Of a stretch of 64,000 nt of DNA, positions 6,869-15,869 are shown one piece after another. The translations under genes and the position numbers were made by a program. Each line of letters starts with the position of its first letter. The first letter of the stretch is position 1. The notes under the pieces were generated by a model that worked only from the letters and a program-made list of their open reading frames with translations, had not been told where the DNA came from and ran no database searches. Source of the stretch: Zoogloea sp041908905 (GTDB lineage Bacteria; Pseudomonadota; Gammaproteobacteria; Burkholderiales; Rhodocyclaceae). The stretch is from the NCBI RefSeq assembly GCF_041908905.1, contig NZ_JAYREK010000016.1, positions 12,493 to 76,492 of the forward strand. The letters run 5' to 3'.

Positions 6869-9217
6869 TCAGGCGTTGGCGTGTTCGCGATGCAGCGGCA
6901 CGCGCGGTTGTTCCTTGGGGTCGCCGTCGTCGAGCTTGCGGGACTGGGCTTCGTAGAGGCGGAAGTAGGCGCCCTGTTTTTCCATCAGGGCCTCGTGGTT
7001 GCCGATCTCGACGATCTGGCCGCGGTCGAGGACGACCAGGCGGTCGGCCTTGCGCAGGGTGGACAGGCGGTGGGCGATGGCGATGGTGGTGCGGCCGCGG
7101 ATGAGGTTCTCGAGGGCCGCCTGGATCTCCATCTCGGTCTCGGTGTCGACGGCCGAGGTGGCCTCGTCGAGGATCAGGATGCGCGGGTCGATGAGCAGCG
7201 CGCGGGCGATGGAGATGCGCTGGCGCTCGCCGCCGGAGAGCGCCTGGCCGCGCTCGCCCACCAGCGAATCGTAGCCGTGGGGCAGGCGCATGATGAAGTC
7301 GTGGGCATGGGCCGCGCGGGCGGCGGCGATGATCTCGTCGCGGCTGGCGTCGGGCTTGCCGTAGGCAATGTTCTCGGCGATGGTGCCGAAGAACAGGAAG
7401 GGCTCCTGCAGCACCAGGCCGATGTTGCGGCGGTATTCGGACACCGGCACCGCGCGCACGTCGACGCCCTCGATGCGGATCGAGCCGTCGGTCACGTCGT
7501 AGAAGCGGCAGATGAGGTTGACCAGGGTGCTCTTGCCCGAGCCCGAGTGGCCCACCAGGCCGATCATCTCGCCGGCCTTGATGTTGAGGTCGACCCCCTT
7601 GAGGATGGTGCGGTTGCCGTGGCGGAAGCCGACCTTGCGGCACTCGATGGCGCCGGTGACGGGCGGCAGGTGCTGGGGTTTGGTGGGCTCGGGCACGCTG
7701 GAGACGTGGTCGAGGATGTCGAAGATGCGCTTGGCGCCGGCGGCGGCCTTCTGGGTGAAGGACACGATGCGGCTCATGGAATCAAGCCGGGTGTAGAAGC
7801 GCGAGATGTAGGTGAGGAAGGCGGTGAGCACGCCGACGGTGATCGACTTGCCCGCCACCAGCCAGATGCCGAAGCCCCACACGATCAGCAGGCCGACCTC
7901 GGTGGCCAGCGTGACGGTCGGCGAGAATACCGACCATATGCGGTTCACCCGGTCGTTCACCTGCTTGTTGCGCAGGTTGGCCTCGCGGAAGCGGTTCACC
8001 TCGCGCTTCTCCTGGGCGAAGGCCTTGACCACGCGGATGCCCGGGATGGTGTCGGCGAGCACGCTGGTGACCTCGCCCCAAACCCGGTCGACCTGCTCGA
8101 AGCCGTAGCGCAGGCGGTCGCGCACCGCGTGGATCAGCCACGCGATGAAGGGCAGCGGCACCAGCGTGACGAGGGCCAGCCAGGGGTTGATGGAGATCAG
8201 GATCGCCGCCGTCATGGTGATCATCAGCACGTCGGTGGCGAAGTCGAGCAGGTGCAGCGACAGGAACAGGGTGATGCGATCGGTCTCGGCGCCGATCCGC
8301 GACATCAGGTCGCCGGTGCGCTTGCCGCCGAAGTACTCGAGGGACAGGCCCTGGAGGTGCTCGTAGGTGGTGATGCGCAGGTCGGCGCCGATGCGCTCGC
8401 TGGCCAGCGCCAGGATGTAGGTCTTGGCCCAGCCCAGGCTCCACGCCACCAGCGCGGCGGCCAGCAGCCCGCCGAGCAGCATCATGACCTTGTGCTGGTC
8501 GATGGGCACGCCGTTCTGGAAGGGAATCAGCACCTCGTCCATCAGCGGCATGGTGAGGTAGGGCGGCACCAGGGTGGCGGCGGTGGAGGCGAGGGTGAGC
8601 AGGAAGCCGGCCAGCAGCTGGCCCTTGTACGGGCGGGCGAAGCGCCACAGGCGGAACAGGGTCCAGGTGGACGGCGGGGTGTGGATCTCGCGGGCGCAGG
8701 TGGGGCACTCGTCGGTGCCGGCGGGCAGCGGCGCGTCGCAGGTGGGGCAGGTGAGGGGCTCCGGCGGGGTCGGCTCGCGGCCCGCCAGCACGCATTCGAG
8801 CTGGGCGTGGAAGCGGTCGGCCAGGTTGCGGGCGGCCGGGTCCTGGGCCAGCGTGAAGCGCCAGCAGGCGAGCCGGGCCCGGGTGTCGACGAGGTCGAGG
8901 CTGGCGACGCCGGCCTGGTCCCGGTGGCGCAGCTGCATGCCCTCCCGGTAGGGCCACGACTGCCAGTCCTGCGCGCCATCGTCCCAGGCCATCAGGCGGC
9001 TGTTGGTGAGCACCACCAGGCCCGGGCGGAACTGCAGGCGGGTGTCCAGATCGAGGCTGAGGCTGGCGAGCACCTTCTCGCCACCGGCGAGGGCCTTGTC
9101 GAGGGCGGGGCGCCAGGTGTCGGGCACGGCCGGGCCGAGGTAGTCGCTGTAGGCGCCGGAGAGGGCCGAAGAACTGCCAGCCGGGGCGGCCGGAAGGGAA
9201 TCTGAGTGGGAATTCAT
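6869..9217 (-). CDS. ABC transporter with fused membrane and ATPase domains, cyanophycin-associated
   Basis: A 782-residue half-transporter. The N-terminal 150 residues are soluble and contain FRPGLVVLTNSRLMAW, which resembles a PH-like fold. A zinc ribbon with Cys157, Cys160, Cys171 and Cys174 (CPTC...CPTC) follows. A six-helix exporter-type membrane domain covers about residues 195-490, and a nucleotide-binding domain has Walker A GHSGSGKST, signature LSGGERQR and a Walker B ending in DEATS. Such proteins are encoded next to cphA in many betaproteobacteria. The substrate is unproven; a peptide or amino acid linked to cyanophycin turnover is only a guess. It is divergent from cphA' across 227 bp. 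Confidence 0.88.
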   Translation of the reverse strand: MNSHSDSLPAAPAGSSSALSGAYSDYLGPAVPDTWRPALDKALAGGEKVLASLSLDLDTRLQFRPGLVVLTNSRLMAWDDGAQDWQSWPYREGMQLRHRDQAGVASLDLVDTRARLACWRFTLAQDPAARNLADRFHAQLECVLAGREPTPPEPLTCPTCDAPLPAGTDECPTCAREIHTPPSTWTLFRLWRFARPYKGQLLAGFLLTLASTAATLVPPYLTMPLMDEVLIPFQNGVPIDQHKVMMLLGGLLAAALVAWSLGWAKTYILALASERIGADLRITTYEHLQGLSLEYFGGKRTGDLMSRIGAETDRITLFLSLHLLDFATDVLMITMTAAILISINPWLALVTLVPLPFIAWLIHAVRDRLRYGFEQVDRVWGEVTSVLADTIPGIRVVKAFAQEKREVNRFREANLRNKQVNDRVNRIWSVFSPTVTLATEVGLLIVWGFGIWLVAGKSITVGVLTAFLTYISRFYTRLDSMSRIVSFTQKAAAGAKRIFDILDHVSSVPEPTKPQHLPPVTGAIECRKVGFRHGNRTILKGVDLNIKAGEMIGLVGHSGSGKSTLVNLICRFYDVTDGSIRIEGVDVRAVPVSEYRRNIGLVLQEPFLFFGTIAENIAYGKPDASRDEIIAAARAAHAHDFIMRLPHGYDSLVGERGQALSGGERQRISIARALLIDPRILILDEATSAVDTETEMEIQAALENLIRGRTTIAIAHRLSTLRKADRLVVLDRGQIVEIGNHEALMEKQGAYFRLYEAQSRKLDDGDPKEQPRVPLHREHANA

Positions 9218-9444
9218 TTCGATGGACGCGATTGGGCCACAGGAAAGGGCTTGCGTGAGGCAGAATTGCGGACGAAGTTTACTGACTCGTTACAAGCGCG
9301 TACACCCAGTGTGGGCCGGAACGCACCGGCTCGCGGAATATTTTTTTCGCAGGTAATCCTGACCCGGCCCTGCTGCGTTAAAGGCGGATTCAGTCCGCCC
9401 CGACGTCAGCCGACACCAGGCCCGTCCACTCCACACCCTTGCCC

Positions 9445-11640
9445 ATGACCAACAAAACGATCGATTTCCTCAAAGTGCTCCACCTGCGGGGACCGAACAT
9501 CTGGACCTACCGGTCCGTCCTCGAAGCGTGGGTCGACATCCACGATCTCGAAGATTGCCCGTCCAACGTCATCCCCGGGCTGCCCGACCGCCTCACCACC
9601 CTGCTGCCGACGCTCATCGAGCACCGCTGCAGCATCGGCGAGCGGGGCGGCTTCGTGAAGCGGCTGCACGACGGCACCTGGCCGGGGCACATCCTCGAGC
9701 ACGTCACCCTCGAGCTGCAGAACCTCGCCGGCATCCCGGGGGGCTTCGGCAAGGCCCGCGAGACCTCGGAGCGGGGGGTGTACAAGGTGGTCATCCGGGC
9801 CTGGCAGAAGGAGGTCTCCGTGGCCGCGCTGAACATGGGCCGCGACCTGCTGATGGCCGCCATCGAGGATCGCCCCTACGACGTGGACGCCGCCGTCGCC
9901 AAGCTGCGCGACCTGATCGACGACTACATGCTCGGGCCCAGCACCCGCTGCATCGTCGAGGCCGCCGCCGACAAGAGCCGGCGCATCCCCTACATCCGCC
10001 TGCTGGCCGAGGGCAACCTGGTGCAGCTGGGCTACGGCGCCCGCCAGCGCCGCATCTGGACGGCCGAGACCGACCGCACCCCGGCCATCGCCGAGGGCAT
10101 CGCCAGCGAGAAGGACCTCACCAAGTCGCTGCTCGCCTCCTGCGGCGTGCCGGTGCCCGAGGGCGAGGTGGTGGCCAGCATCGAGGAGGCCATCGCCGCC
10201 GCCGAGGATATCGGCTACCCGGTGGTGGTCAAGCCCACCGACGGCAACCATGCCCGCGGCGTGTTCGTCAATGTGATGACCCCCGAGGAGGTCGCGACGG
10301 CCTTCCCGCTCGCCGCGGCCGAGGGCTCCGAGGTGATGGTCGAGCGCTTCATCAAGGGCACCGAGCACCGCATCCTGGTGGTCGGCGGCAAGATGGTCGC
10401 CGCCAACATGGGTGAGGCGGTGTCGGTCAAGGGCGACGGCAAGTCCACCATCGATGAGCTGATCGACAGCCAGATCAACACCGACCCGCGCCGCGGCGTC
10501 GAGCACGAGTTCCCGCTGTATGTGATCAGCCTCGACCGCTTCCCGGCCGCCAAGATGGAGGTCGAGCGCCAGGGCTTCACCGGCAGCTCGGTGCCCGAGA
10601 AGGGCCAGGAGGTCATGATCGTCCGCACCAGCAACATGGCCTTCGACGTCACCGACGAGGTGCACCCCGACACCGCCGAGCTGGCCTGCCTGGCGGCGCG
10701 CATCGTCGGCCTCGACATCGCCGGCATCGACCTGGTCTGCGAGGACATCTCCAAGCCGCTGGATGTGCAGCGCGGCGCCATCGTCGAGGTCAACGCCGGC
10801 CCGGGCCTGCTGATGCACATCAAGCCCGCCGTCGGTCAGCCGCGCCCGGTGGGCGAGGCGATCGTCGACCATCTCTTCGAGAAGGACGAGGATTCCCGCA
10901 TTCCGGTGGTCGGCGTGACCGGCAGCCGCGGCAAGACCCCGGTGGCGCGCCTCATTGCCCATCTGTCGCGCCTGTCGGGCCAATACACCGGCCTCGCCTG
11001 CAGCGAGGGCGTGTTCCTCGATGGCCGCCAGGTGGAGACTCCCGAGGGCACCAACTGGGACGCCGCCGAGCGCGTGCTGATGAACCGCTCCGTCGAGGCG
11101 GCGGTCTTCGAGAACGGCTGCCGCGACATCCTCGCCGACGGCACGGTGTACGACCGCTGCAGCGTCGGGGTGGTCACCAACATCGACCCCGAGCTGCATT
11201 TCGGCGAGTTCTACATCGACGCCCCCGAAAAGGTCTGGAACGTCTTCCGCACCCAGGTCGACCTCGTGCTCTCCAGCGGCGTCGCGGTGCTCAACGCCGA
11301 AGATCCGGCGGTGGTCGAGATGGCCTCCCTGTCCGACGGCGACGTGATCTTCTTCGGCGTCGATGGCGGCGCCGAGGCGATCGTCGCCACCCGCGCCGAA
11401 GGCAGGCGCGCCGTGTTCGTCAAGGACGAGGCCATCGTGCTGGCCACCGGCGAGGCCGAAGAGGTGCTCGCGCCGCTCGCCCGCATCCACATGCTGGCCG
11501 ACGGCGAGGCCGCCAGGCCGGGCGTGCTGCCCAACCTGCTGGCCGCCATCGCGGGCGCCTGGGCCCTCGACATCTCCCCGGCGCTGATCCGCGCCGGCGT
11601 GCTGCCCTACAACCCGAAGGCCCCGCTGCGCGGCGACTGA
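9445..11640 (+). CDS. cphA': Cyanophycin synthetase paralogue CphA' (short form)
   Basis: The 731-residue protein starts at ATG 9445; a TTG two codons earlier is less likely. Domain order matches CphA: N-terminal domain (LHLRGPNIWTYRSVLEAWVDI), ATP-grasp (about residues 220-470, VVVKPTDGNHARGVFV), then a Mur-ligase-like central domain whose P-loop reads GSRGKTPVARL instead of GTNGKTTTVRL. It ends at YNPKAPLRGD, where full-length CphA continues for about 125 more residues, so the C-terminal Mur-ligase domain is absent. CphA enzymes polymerise Asp and Arg into cyanophycin; the paralogue's own activity is uncertain. It is followed after 89 bp by cphA. Confidence 0.9.
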   Translation: MTNKTIDFLKVLHLRGPNIWTYRSVLEAWVDIHDLEDCPSNVIPGLPDRLTTLLPTLIEHRCSIGERGGFVKRLHDGTWPGHILEHVTLELQNLAGIPGGFGKARETSERGVYKVVIRAWQKEVSVAALNMGRDLLMAAIEDRPYDVDAAVAKLRDLIDDYMLGPSTRCIVEAAADKSRRIPYIRLLAEGNLVQLGYGARQRRIWTAETDRTPAIAEGIASEKDLTKSLLASCGVPVPEGEVVASIEEAIAAAEDIGYPVVVKPTDGNHARGVFVNVMTPEEVATAFPLAAAEGSEVMVERFIKGTEHRILVVGGKMVAANMGEAVSVKGDGKSTIDELIDSQINTDPRRGVEHEFPLYVISLDRFPAAKMEVERQGFTGSSVPEKGQEVMIVRTSNMAFDVTDEVHPDTAELACLAARIVGLDIAGIDLVCEDISKPLDVQRGAIVEVNAGPGLLMHIKPAVGQPRPVGEAIVDHLFEKDEDSRIPVVGVTGSRGKTPVARLIAHLSRLSGQYTGLACSEGVFLDGRQVETPEGTNWDAAERVLMNRSVEAAVFENGCRDILADGTVYDRCSVGVVTNIDPELHFGEFYIDAPEKVWNVFRTQVDLVLSSGVAVLNAEDPAVVEMASLSDGDVIFFGVDGGAEAIVATRAEGRRAVFVKDEAIVLATGEAEEVLAPLARIHMLADGEAARPGVLPNLLAAIAGAWALDISPALIRAGVLPYNPKAPLRGD

Positions 11641-11672
11641 ACGCCCGCCGCCCACCGCCCGAGCTGACGAAA

Positions 11673-11700
11673 CCGGCCCCCGCATCGAACCGGGGGCCGG
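11673..11700. other. Intercistronic hairpin between cphA' and cphA
   Basis: Arms CCGGCCCCCG and CGGGGGCCGG form a perfect 10-bp stem with an 8-nt loop. There is no T-tract on the + strand, so it is more likely an attenuator or mRNA-stability element than a full terminator. Confidence 0.6.
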
Positions 11701-11729
11701 CCAAAAAATAGAGACAAGGACTGTTATCC

Positions 11730-14309
11730 ATGGAAGTTTCACGCATCCGGGCTCTGCGCGGCCCCAATCTGTGGAGCCGGCATACCGCGATCGAGGCCAT
11801 CGTGACCTGCACCGACGACGAGTGCAACATCGACCAGATGTCGGGTTTCGAGACGCGCCTGCGCAACCTTTTCCCCGAGATGGGCTTTCTCGAGGCCGAC
11901 GGCCCCCAGGGCCCCAGCTCCGTCGCCCACGCCCTCGAGCTCGCCGCCCTCGGCCTGCAGGCCTGCGCCGGTTGTCCGGTCACCTTCAGCCGCACCGCGC
12001 CGACCCTCGAGAAGGGCGTGTTCCAGGTGGTGGTCGAATACACCGAAGAAAAGGTCGGCCGCCTGGCCTTCGACCTGGCCATCGCGCTGCTCCGCGCCGC
12101 CGCCGATGACAAGCTCGGCTTCGACCTCGCTGACGCCCTCGGCCGCCTGCGGGAGCTCGACGAGGACGTGCGCCTCGGCCCCTCCACCGGCGCCATCGTG
12201 CAGGCCGCCGTGGCCCGCGGCATCCCCTACCGCCGCCTCACCGAGGGCAGCCTCGTGCAGTTCGGCTGGGGCAGCAAGCAGCGCCGCATCCAGGCCGCCG
12301 AGACCGACCTCACCAGTGCGGTGGCCGAGGCCATCGCCCAGGACAAGGAGCTCACCAAGACCCTGCTGCGCGCCGCCGGCGTGCCGGTGCCCCTGGGCCG
12401 CTCGGTCACCGACGCCGACGACGCCTGGCTGGCCGCCCGCGAGATCGGCGGCCTGGTGGTCGTCAAGCCGCGCGACGGCAACCAGGGCAAGGGCGTGGCG
12501 GTCAAGCTGCGCACCGAAGAAGAAGTGAAGGCCGCCTTCCGGGTGGCCGCCGAGATCAGCGACGACGTGATGGTCGAACGCTACCTGCCGGGCCACGACT
12601 ACCGCTTCCTGGTGATCGGTGACAAGCTCGTCGCCGCCGCCCGCCGCGAGCCGCCGCTGGTCATCGGTGACGGCAAGCGCACCATCCGCGAGCTCGTCGA
12701 CCACGTTAACAGCGACCCGCGCCGCGGCACCGGCCACGCCACCTCGCTCACCAAGATCCGCTTCGACGAGATCGCCCTCGCCACCCTGGCCAACCAGGGC
12801 TTCGACGCCGAGTCCGTGCCGGCCAAGGGCAAGCGCGTGATCCTGCGCAACAACGCCAACCTGTCCACCGGCGGCACCGCCACCGACGTCACCGACGACG
12901 TCCACCCCGAAGTGGCCGAGCGCGCGATCGCCGCGGCCCGCAACATCGGCCTCGACATCTGCGGCGTCGATGTGGTGTGCGAGAACGTGCTGGAGCCCCT
13001 CGAGGCCCAGAGCGGCGGCATCGTCGAATGCAACGCCGCGCCCGGCCTGCGCATGCACCTGCAGCCCTCCTACGGCAAGGGCCGCCCGGTGGGCGAGGCG
13101 ATCGTCGGCAACATGTTCAAGCCCGGCGAGAACGGCCGCATCCCGGTGGTGGCGGTGGCCGGCACCAACGGCAAGACGACCACCGTGCGCCTCACCGCGC
13201 ACATCCTCGGTGTGGCCGGCAACCGGGTCGGCATGACCAACTCGGATGGCGTTTACGTCGGCAAGCGCCGCATCGACACCGGCGACTGCAGCGGCCCGCG
13301 CAGCGCCCGCAACGTGCTGCTGCACCCGGACGTGGACGCGGCGGTGTTCGAGACCGCGCGCGGCGGCGTGCTCCGTGAGGGCCTCGCCTTCGACCGCTGC
13401 GACGTGGCGGTGGTCACCAACATCGGCATGGGTGATCACCTCGGCCTGTCCTACATCAGCACCGTCGAAGACCTGGCAGTGGTGAAGCGCGTGATCGTGC
13501 AGAACGTGGCGCCCCACGGCATCGCGGTGCTCAACGCCGCCGACCCGATGGTCGTCAAGATGGCCGGCGCCTGCCCGGGCTCGGTGTTGTTCTTCGCCCT
13601 CGATCCCAACAACCACGTGCTCGCCACCCACCGGGTGCAGGGCCGCAAGGTGGTGTTCGTCGACGGCGGCGACATCGTCGCGGCGGAGGGCGGCAACGAG
13701 TTCCGCGTGCCGCTGGCCGGCATCCCGATCACCCGCAACGGCACGATCTCCTTCCAGGTCGAGAACGCGATGGCCGCCATCGCCGCCGCCTGGGGGCTGG
13801 GCCTGAGTCCGGACATCATCCGCCGGGGGGTGGCCACCTTCGTGAACGACGCCGCCACCGCGCCGGGCCGCTTCAACGTGTTCGACTACAAGGGCGCCAC
13901 CCTGATCGCCGACTACGGCCACAACCCGGACGCCATCCTGGCCCTGGTGCAGGCCGTCGAGACCATGCCGGCCAAGCGCCGCTCGGTGGTCATCAGCGGC
14001 GCTGGCGACCGCCGCGACGAGGACATCCGCGAGCAGACCCGCATCCTCGGCAAGGTGTTCGACGACGTGGTGCTGTACCAGGACGAATGCCAGCGCGGCC
14101 GCGCCGACGGCGAGGTGCTGGCCCTGCTGCAGCAGGGCCTGGTGGATGCCCCGCGGACCCGCGACATCGTCGAGATCCGCGGCGAGTTCCTGGCCATCGA
14201 CACCGCGCTGTCCAAGCTGCAGCCGGGCGACCTGTGCCTGATCCTGATCGACCAGGTCGAGGAGGCCCTCGAGCACATCGCCAGGCGCATCGCCGAAACC
14301 CAGGCCTGA
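11730..14309 (+). CDS. cphA: Cyanophycin synthetase
   Basis: This 859-residue enzyme makes the nitrogen reserve polymer cyanophycin, a poly-aspartate backbone with arginine side chains, using ATP for each addition. Visible are the N-terminal domain (RALRGPNLWSRHTAIEAIV), an ATP-grasp domain (about residues 220-475, VVVKPRDGNQGKGVAV), and a complete Mur-ligase-like part with P-loop GTNGKTTTVRLT near residue 480 and a C-terminal ligase domain including DYGHNPDAI and SGAGDRRDEDI. The length is typical. A purine-rich AAGGA sits before the ATG. It is probably co-transcribed with cphA'. No cyanophycinase gene is visible in the window. Confidence 0.96.
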   Translation: MEVSRIRALRGPNLWSRHTAIEAIVTCTDDECNIDQMSGFETRLRNLFPEMGFLEADGPQGPSSVAHALELAALGLQACAGCPVTFSRTAPTLEKGVFQVVVEYTEEKVGRLAFDLAIALLRAAADDKLGFDLADALGRLRELDEDVRLGPSTGAIVQAAVARGIPYRRLTEGSLVQFGWGSKQRRIQAAETDLTSAVAEAIAQDKELTKTLLRAAGVPVPLGRSVTDADDAWLAAREIGGLVVVKPRDGNQGKGVAVKLRTEEEVKAAFRVAAEISDDVMVERYLPGHDYRFLVIGDKLVAAARREPPLVIGDGKRTIRELVDHVNSDPRRGTGHATSLTKIRFDEIALATLANQGFDAESVPAKGKRVILRNNANLSTGGTATDVTDDVHPEVAERAIAAARNIGLDICGVDVVCENVLEPLEAQSGGIVECNAAPGLRMHLQPSYGKGRPVGEAIVGNMFKPGENGRIPVVAVAGTNGKTTTVRLTAHILGVAGNRVGMTNSDGVYVGKRRIDTGDCSGPRSARNVLLHPDVDAAVFETARGGVLREGLAFDRCDVAVVTNIGMGDHLGLSYISTVEDLAVVKRVIVQNVAPHGIAVLNAADPMVVKMAGACPGSVLFFALDPNNHVLATHRVQGRKVVFVDGGDIVAAEGGNEFRVPLAGIPITRNGTISFQVENAMAAIAAAWGLGLSPDIIRRGVATFVNDAATAPGRFNVFDYKGATLIADYGHNPDAILALVQAVETMPAKRRSVVISGAGDRRDEDIREQTRILGKVFDDVVLYQDECQRGRADGEVLALLQQGLVDAPRTRDIVEIRGEFLAIDTALSKLQPGDLCLILIDQVEEALEHIARRIAETQA

Positions 14310-14342
14310 CCGCGTCCGGCGTGCGCCGGCCGGCCTTCGCGC

Positions 14343-15863
14343 TTAAAGGAAGCCTTCCGCCACCCGGCGGAAGGCTTCTTTGCTTTCGGTCGTCCGGCGG
14401 GCGCTCCAGCCCAGCTCGTCGGCCAGGATGGCGGCGACGGCCGGCGCCGCCTCGATGGCCGCCGGGGCGTCGACGAACAGCGCCCGGTGGCGCCGGGCAA
14501 GCATGTCTTCGACCTCGCGCGCCTGCTCGTGGCGGGCCCCGTGGCGCACCTCGGCCTCGCTCAGGGTGAAGGCCGGATGCAGGCGCCGCGTGGCGCCGGG
14601 CAGGCGGTCGATCTCCGCCCGGTCGGTGCCGTAGCCGTCGGCGCAGGGCGCGCCGGGGCTGCCGTGGAGCGCCAGCCGCGCAGTCGGGCAGGGGTGCGGG
14701 GGCAGGCCGGCGCTGCCGGCGGCGTGGTCGATGACGTCCTCGGCCATCCGCCGGTAGGTCGTCCATTTGCCGCCCGCCACCGTGACCAGCCCGGCCGCCG
14801 ACACGTCGATGGCGTGCTCCCGCGACAGCTGCGCCGTGCCGCCCGCGCCGCCCAGCAGCGGGCGCAGCCCGGCGAAGGCGCTGTGCACGTCGGCGCGGGT
14901 CGGGCGCTGGGCCAGGTAGCGGCCGGCGGTGGCGAGGATGAAGTCGATCTCCCCCGCGAAGGGGCGCGGCTCTAGCGGGCAGTCCGCCCGCGGCGTGTCG
15001 GTGGTGCCGAGGAGCAGGTGTTGCTGCCAGGGGATCACGAACAGCACGCGGCCGTCGGGCGTGCGGGGGATCAGCAGCGCGTCGCGACCGGGCAGGAAGC
15101 GCCGCTCCAGCACCACGTGGGCGCCCTGGCTCGGGGCCAGCCGGCGCGTCGCGGACGGGTCGTCCAGCCGGCGGACCTCGTCGCTCCACACGCCGGTGGC
15201 GTTGATGACCACCCGGGCCGCGATCGCGAAGGTTTCGCCGGTTTCGCCGTCCCGCGCCGTGACGCCGGCGACCCGGCCCCCCTCGTGGCGCAGCCCGGTG
15301 ACGGGCAGATAGTTGATCGCCGTCCCGCCCAGATCGAACACCGTGCGCATCAGCGCGATGGCCAGCCGGGCGTCGTCGAAGCGGGCGTCCATGCAGGCGA
15401 TGCCGCCCACCAGCCCCGCCGGCTGCAGGCCGGGCAGGGCGGCGGCGGTTTCCCGGGCCGACAGCAGGCGGCTCGGGCCGAGGCCGTGCCGCCCGGCCAG
15501 CCAGTCGTAGGCCGTCAGCCCGGCGGCGAGGACAAGGCGGTCCCACTGGCGATAAACCGGGACCACGAAGCGTAGCGGGTAGACCAGGTGGGGCGCGGTG
15601 GCGAGCAGGGTCGCCCGCTCGGCGAGGGCCTCGCGCACCAGCCCGAGGCGGCCCTGGGCCAGGTAGCGCACGCCGCAGTGGATCAGCTTGGTGGAGCGCG
15701 AGCTGGTGCCCTGGGCGAAATCATGGGCTTCGAGCAGCAGGGTCGAATAGCCCCGGGCGGCGGCATCCACCGCGCAGCCGAGCCCGGTGGCGCCGCCGCC
15801 GATCACCACCACGTCCCAGCGCGGCGCGGTGCGCAGGCGTTCGAGGAGCGGCTCGCGCTGCAT
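14343..15863 (-). CDS. glpD: Aerobic glycerol-3-phosphate dehydrogenase
   Basis: The 506-residue FAD enzyme oxidises sn-glycerol-3-phosphate to dihydroxyacetone phosphate and passes electrons to quinone at the inner membrane. It shows the N-terminal FAD-binding VVVIGGGATGLGCAVDAAARG, the GlpD-specific GTSSRSTKLIHCGVRYL, LLGTTDTP (about residue 285), and the VAGGKWTTYRRMAED motif (about residue 365). A C-terminal helical domain follows. It lies 6 bp downstream of glpK in the same direction, forming a glycerol catabolic unit. No glpF or glpR is present nearby. Confidence 0.95.
   Translation of the reverse strand: MQREPLLERLRTAPRWDVVVIGGGATGLGCAVDAAARGYSTLLLEAHDFAQGTSSRSTKLIHCGVRYLAQGRLGLVREALAERATLLATAPHLVYPLRFVVPVYRQWDRLVLAAGLTAYDWLAGRHGLGPSRLLSARETAAALPGLQPAGLVGGIACMDARFDDARLAIALMRTVFDLGGTAINYLPVTGLRHEGGRVAGVTARDGETGETFAIAARVVINATGVWSDEVRRLDDPSATRRLAPSQGAHVVLERRFLPGRDALLIPRTPDGRVLFVIPWQQHLLLGTTDTPRADCPLEPRPFAGEIDFILATAGRYLAQRPTRADVHSAFAGLRPLLGGAGGTAQLSREHAIDVSAAGLVTVAGGKWTTYRRMAEDVIDHAAGSAGLPPHPCPTARLALHGSPGAPCADGYGTDRAEIDRLPGATRRLHPAFTLSEAEVRHGARHEQAREVEDMLARRHRALFVDAPAAIEAAPAVAAILADELGWSARRTTESKEAFRRVAEGFL
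14348..14377. terminator. Terminator hairpin overlapping the 3' end of glpD
   Basis: GAAGCCTTCCGCC and GGCGGAAGGCTTC form a 13-bp stem with an ACCC loop, followed by TTTGCTTT on the + strand. It terminates cphA, yet the same bases encode the last residues of the convergent glpD. Confidence 0.8.
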
Positions 15864-15869
15864 CGCGGC

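Noticed and set aside
9406..14276. Very long open frames on the minus strand opposite cphA' and cphA (778 and 845 codons)
   Set aside because: They are mirror frames of strongly supported synthetase genes in GC-rich DNA; the translations are low-complexity (repeats of HRDV/GDHA-type strings) and match no family.
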